Assembly: GCA_013152615.1 (NCBI GenBank) | Contig: JAADGA010000121.1 | Location: 1 to 5,414, forward strand | Length of the DNA: 5,414 bases | Reading direction: 5' to 3' | Source of the DNA: Alphaproteobacteria bacterium | Lineage (GTDB): Bacteria; Pseudomonadota; Alphaproteobacteria; Sphingomonadales; Emcibacteraceae | In this document: positions 5,353 through 5,414 of the stretch, piece by piece | Layout of the letters: the number at the start of each line of letters is the position of its first letter | Numbering within the stretch: position 1 is the first letter of the stretch | Notes under the pieces: model-generated | What the model saw: only the letters and a program-made list of their open reading frames with translations | The model's database searches: none | Told to the model about the DNA's origin: nothing | Made by a program: the position numbers and the translations under genes

Positions 5353-5379
5353 TATGCTCTACCCCTGAGCTACGCCCGC
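5305..5379 (-). tRNA. tRNA-Gly (anticodon GCC), CCA encoded
   Basis: A complete 75-nt cloverleaf on the minus strand, 5379 to 5305. The acceptor is GCGGGCG paired with CGCCCGC, followed by T8-A9. The D arm is GCTC-AGGGGTA-GAGC, and the anticodon arm TAACC-TTGCCAA-GGTTA places GCC at positions 34-36. The variable loop is GGGTC and the T arm GTGAG-TTCGAAT-CTCAT (one G-U pair). Discriminator T and CCA are encoded. It reads the glycine codons GGC and GGU. It is the rightmost feature and the first of the minus-strand series that continues into the hipA module. Confidence 0.97.
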
Positions 5380-5414
5380 ATTCCAAATTTTCAGACCATA
5401 AACAGGGACTGTGC

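Noticed and set aside
5123..5368. 81-codon plus-strand open frame ending in a [20 protein letters not shown] tail
   Set aside because: The tail is the antisense translation of the tRNA-Gly gene, a well-known source of spurious database proteins. There is no Shine-Dalgarno and no family in the remainder.
3388..5379. A CRISPR array or insertion sequence in the module
   Set aside because: The operator repeats are palindromic 18-mers with short unequal gaps, not 25-40-bp repeats with unique spacers. No transposase reading frame or terminal inverted repeats were found.

Overview
The window looks like an ordinary chromosomal stretch of a proteobacterium, most likely an alphaproteobacterium, carrying a small accessory insertion. 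The evidence is the RND permease, the GST, a CCA-encoding tRNA gene, and a secreted SNase-like protein whose C-terminal half has a 'NGPMIEATHPEQI' ending that I associate with alphaproteobacterial homologues. Genus cannot be judged from the sequence alone. All promoter, operator and terminator calls were made by eye.

Left part (1-3347), housekeeping genes. The C-terminal third of an RND-family efflux permease enters from the left edge. It converges with a secreted thermonuclease-family protein on the minus strand. That gene shares an 86-bp divergent promoter region with a plus-strand glutathione S-transferase. The GST in turn converges with ung (uracil-DNA glycosylase, minus strand). The start of ung is best placed at an internal GTG with a strong Shine-Dalgarno.

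Right part (3388-5379), a compact accessory module on the minus strand. From right to left in transcription order it holds an intact tRNA-Gly(GCC), a weak terminator, about 200 bp without a convincing gene, an AT-rich operator and promoter region, a HipA-family kinase toxin gene, a 73-residue Cro/C1-type HTH gene overlapping the toxin stop by 8 bp, and a degenerate tRNA-Gly-like sequence. The module is therefore bracketed by two same-orientation tRNA-Gly sequences exactly 1,902 bp apart, sharing a 26-bp identical core. No integrase or transposase is present.

The most interesting structure lies upstream of hipA. Five copies of an 18-bp imperfect palindrome, RGTAT-N8-ATACY, have centres spaced 30, 41, 29 and 41 bp apart. 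One copy covers the hipA Shine-Dalgarno, one the probable -10, and three lie upstream of the -35. Total length and N8 spacing match the E. coli HipB operator format (TATCC-N8-GGATA), but the half-site differs. The simplest model is a toxin-first HipA/HTH toxin-antitoxin operon, tightly autorepressed through a phased operator array and parked between a tRNA-Gly gene and a decayed tRNA-Gly copy.
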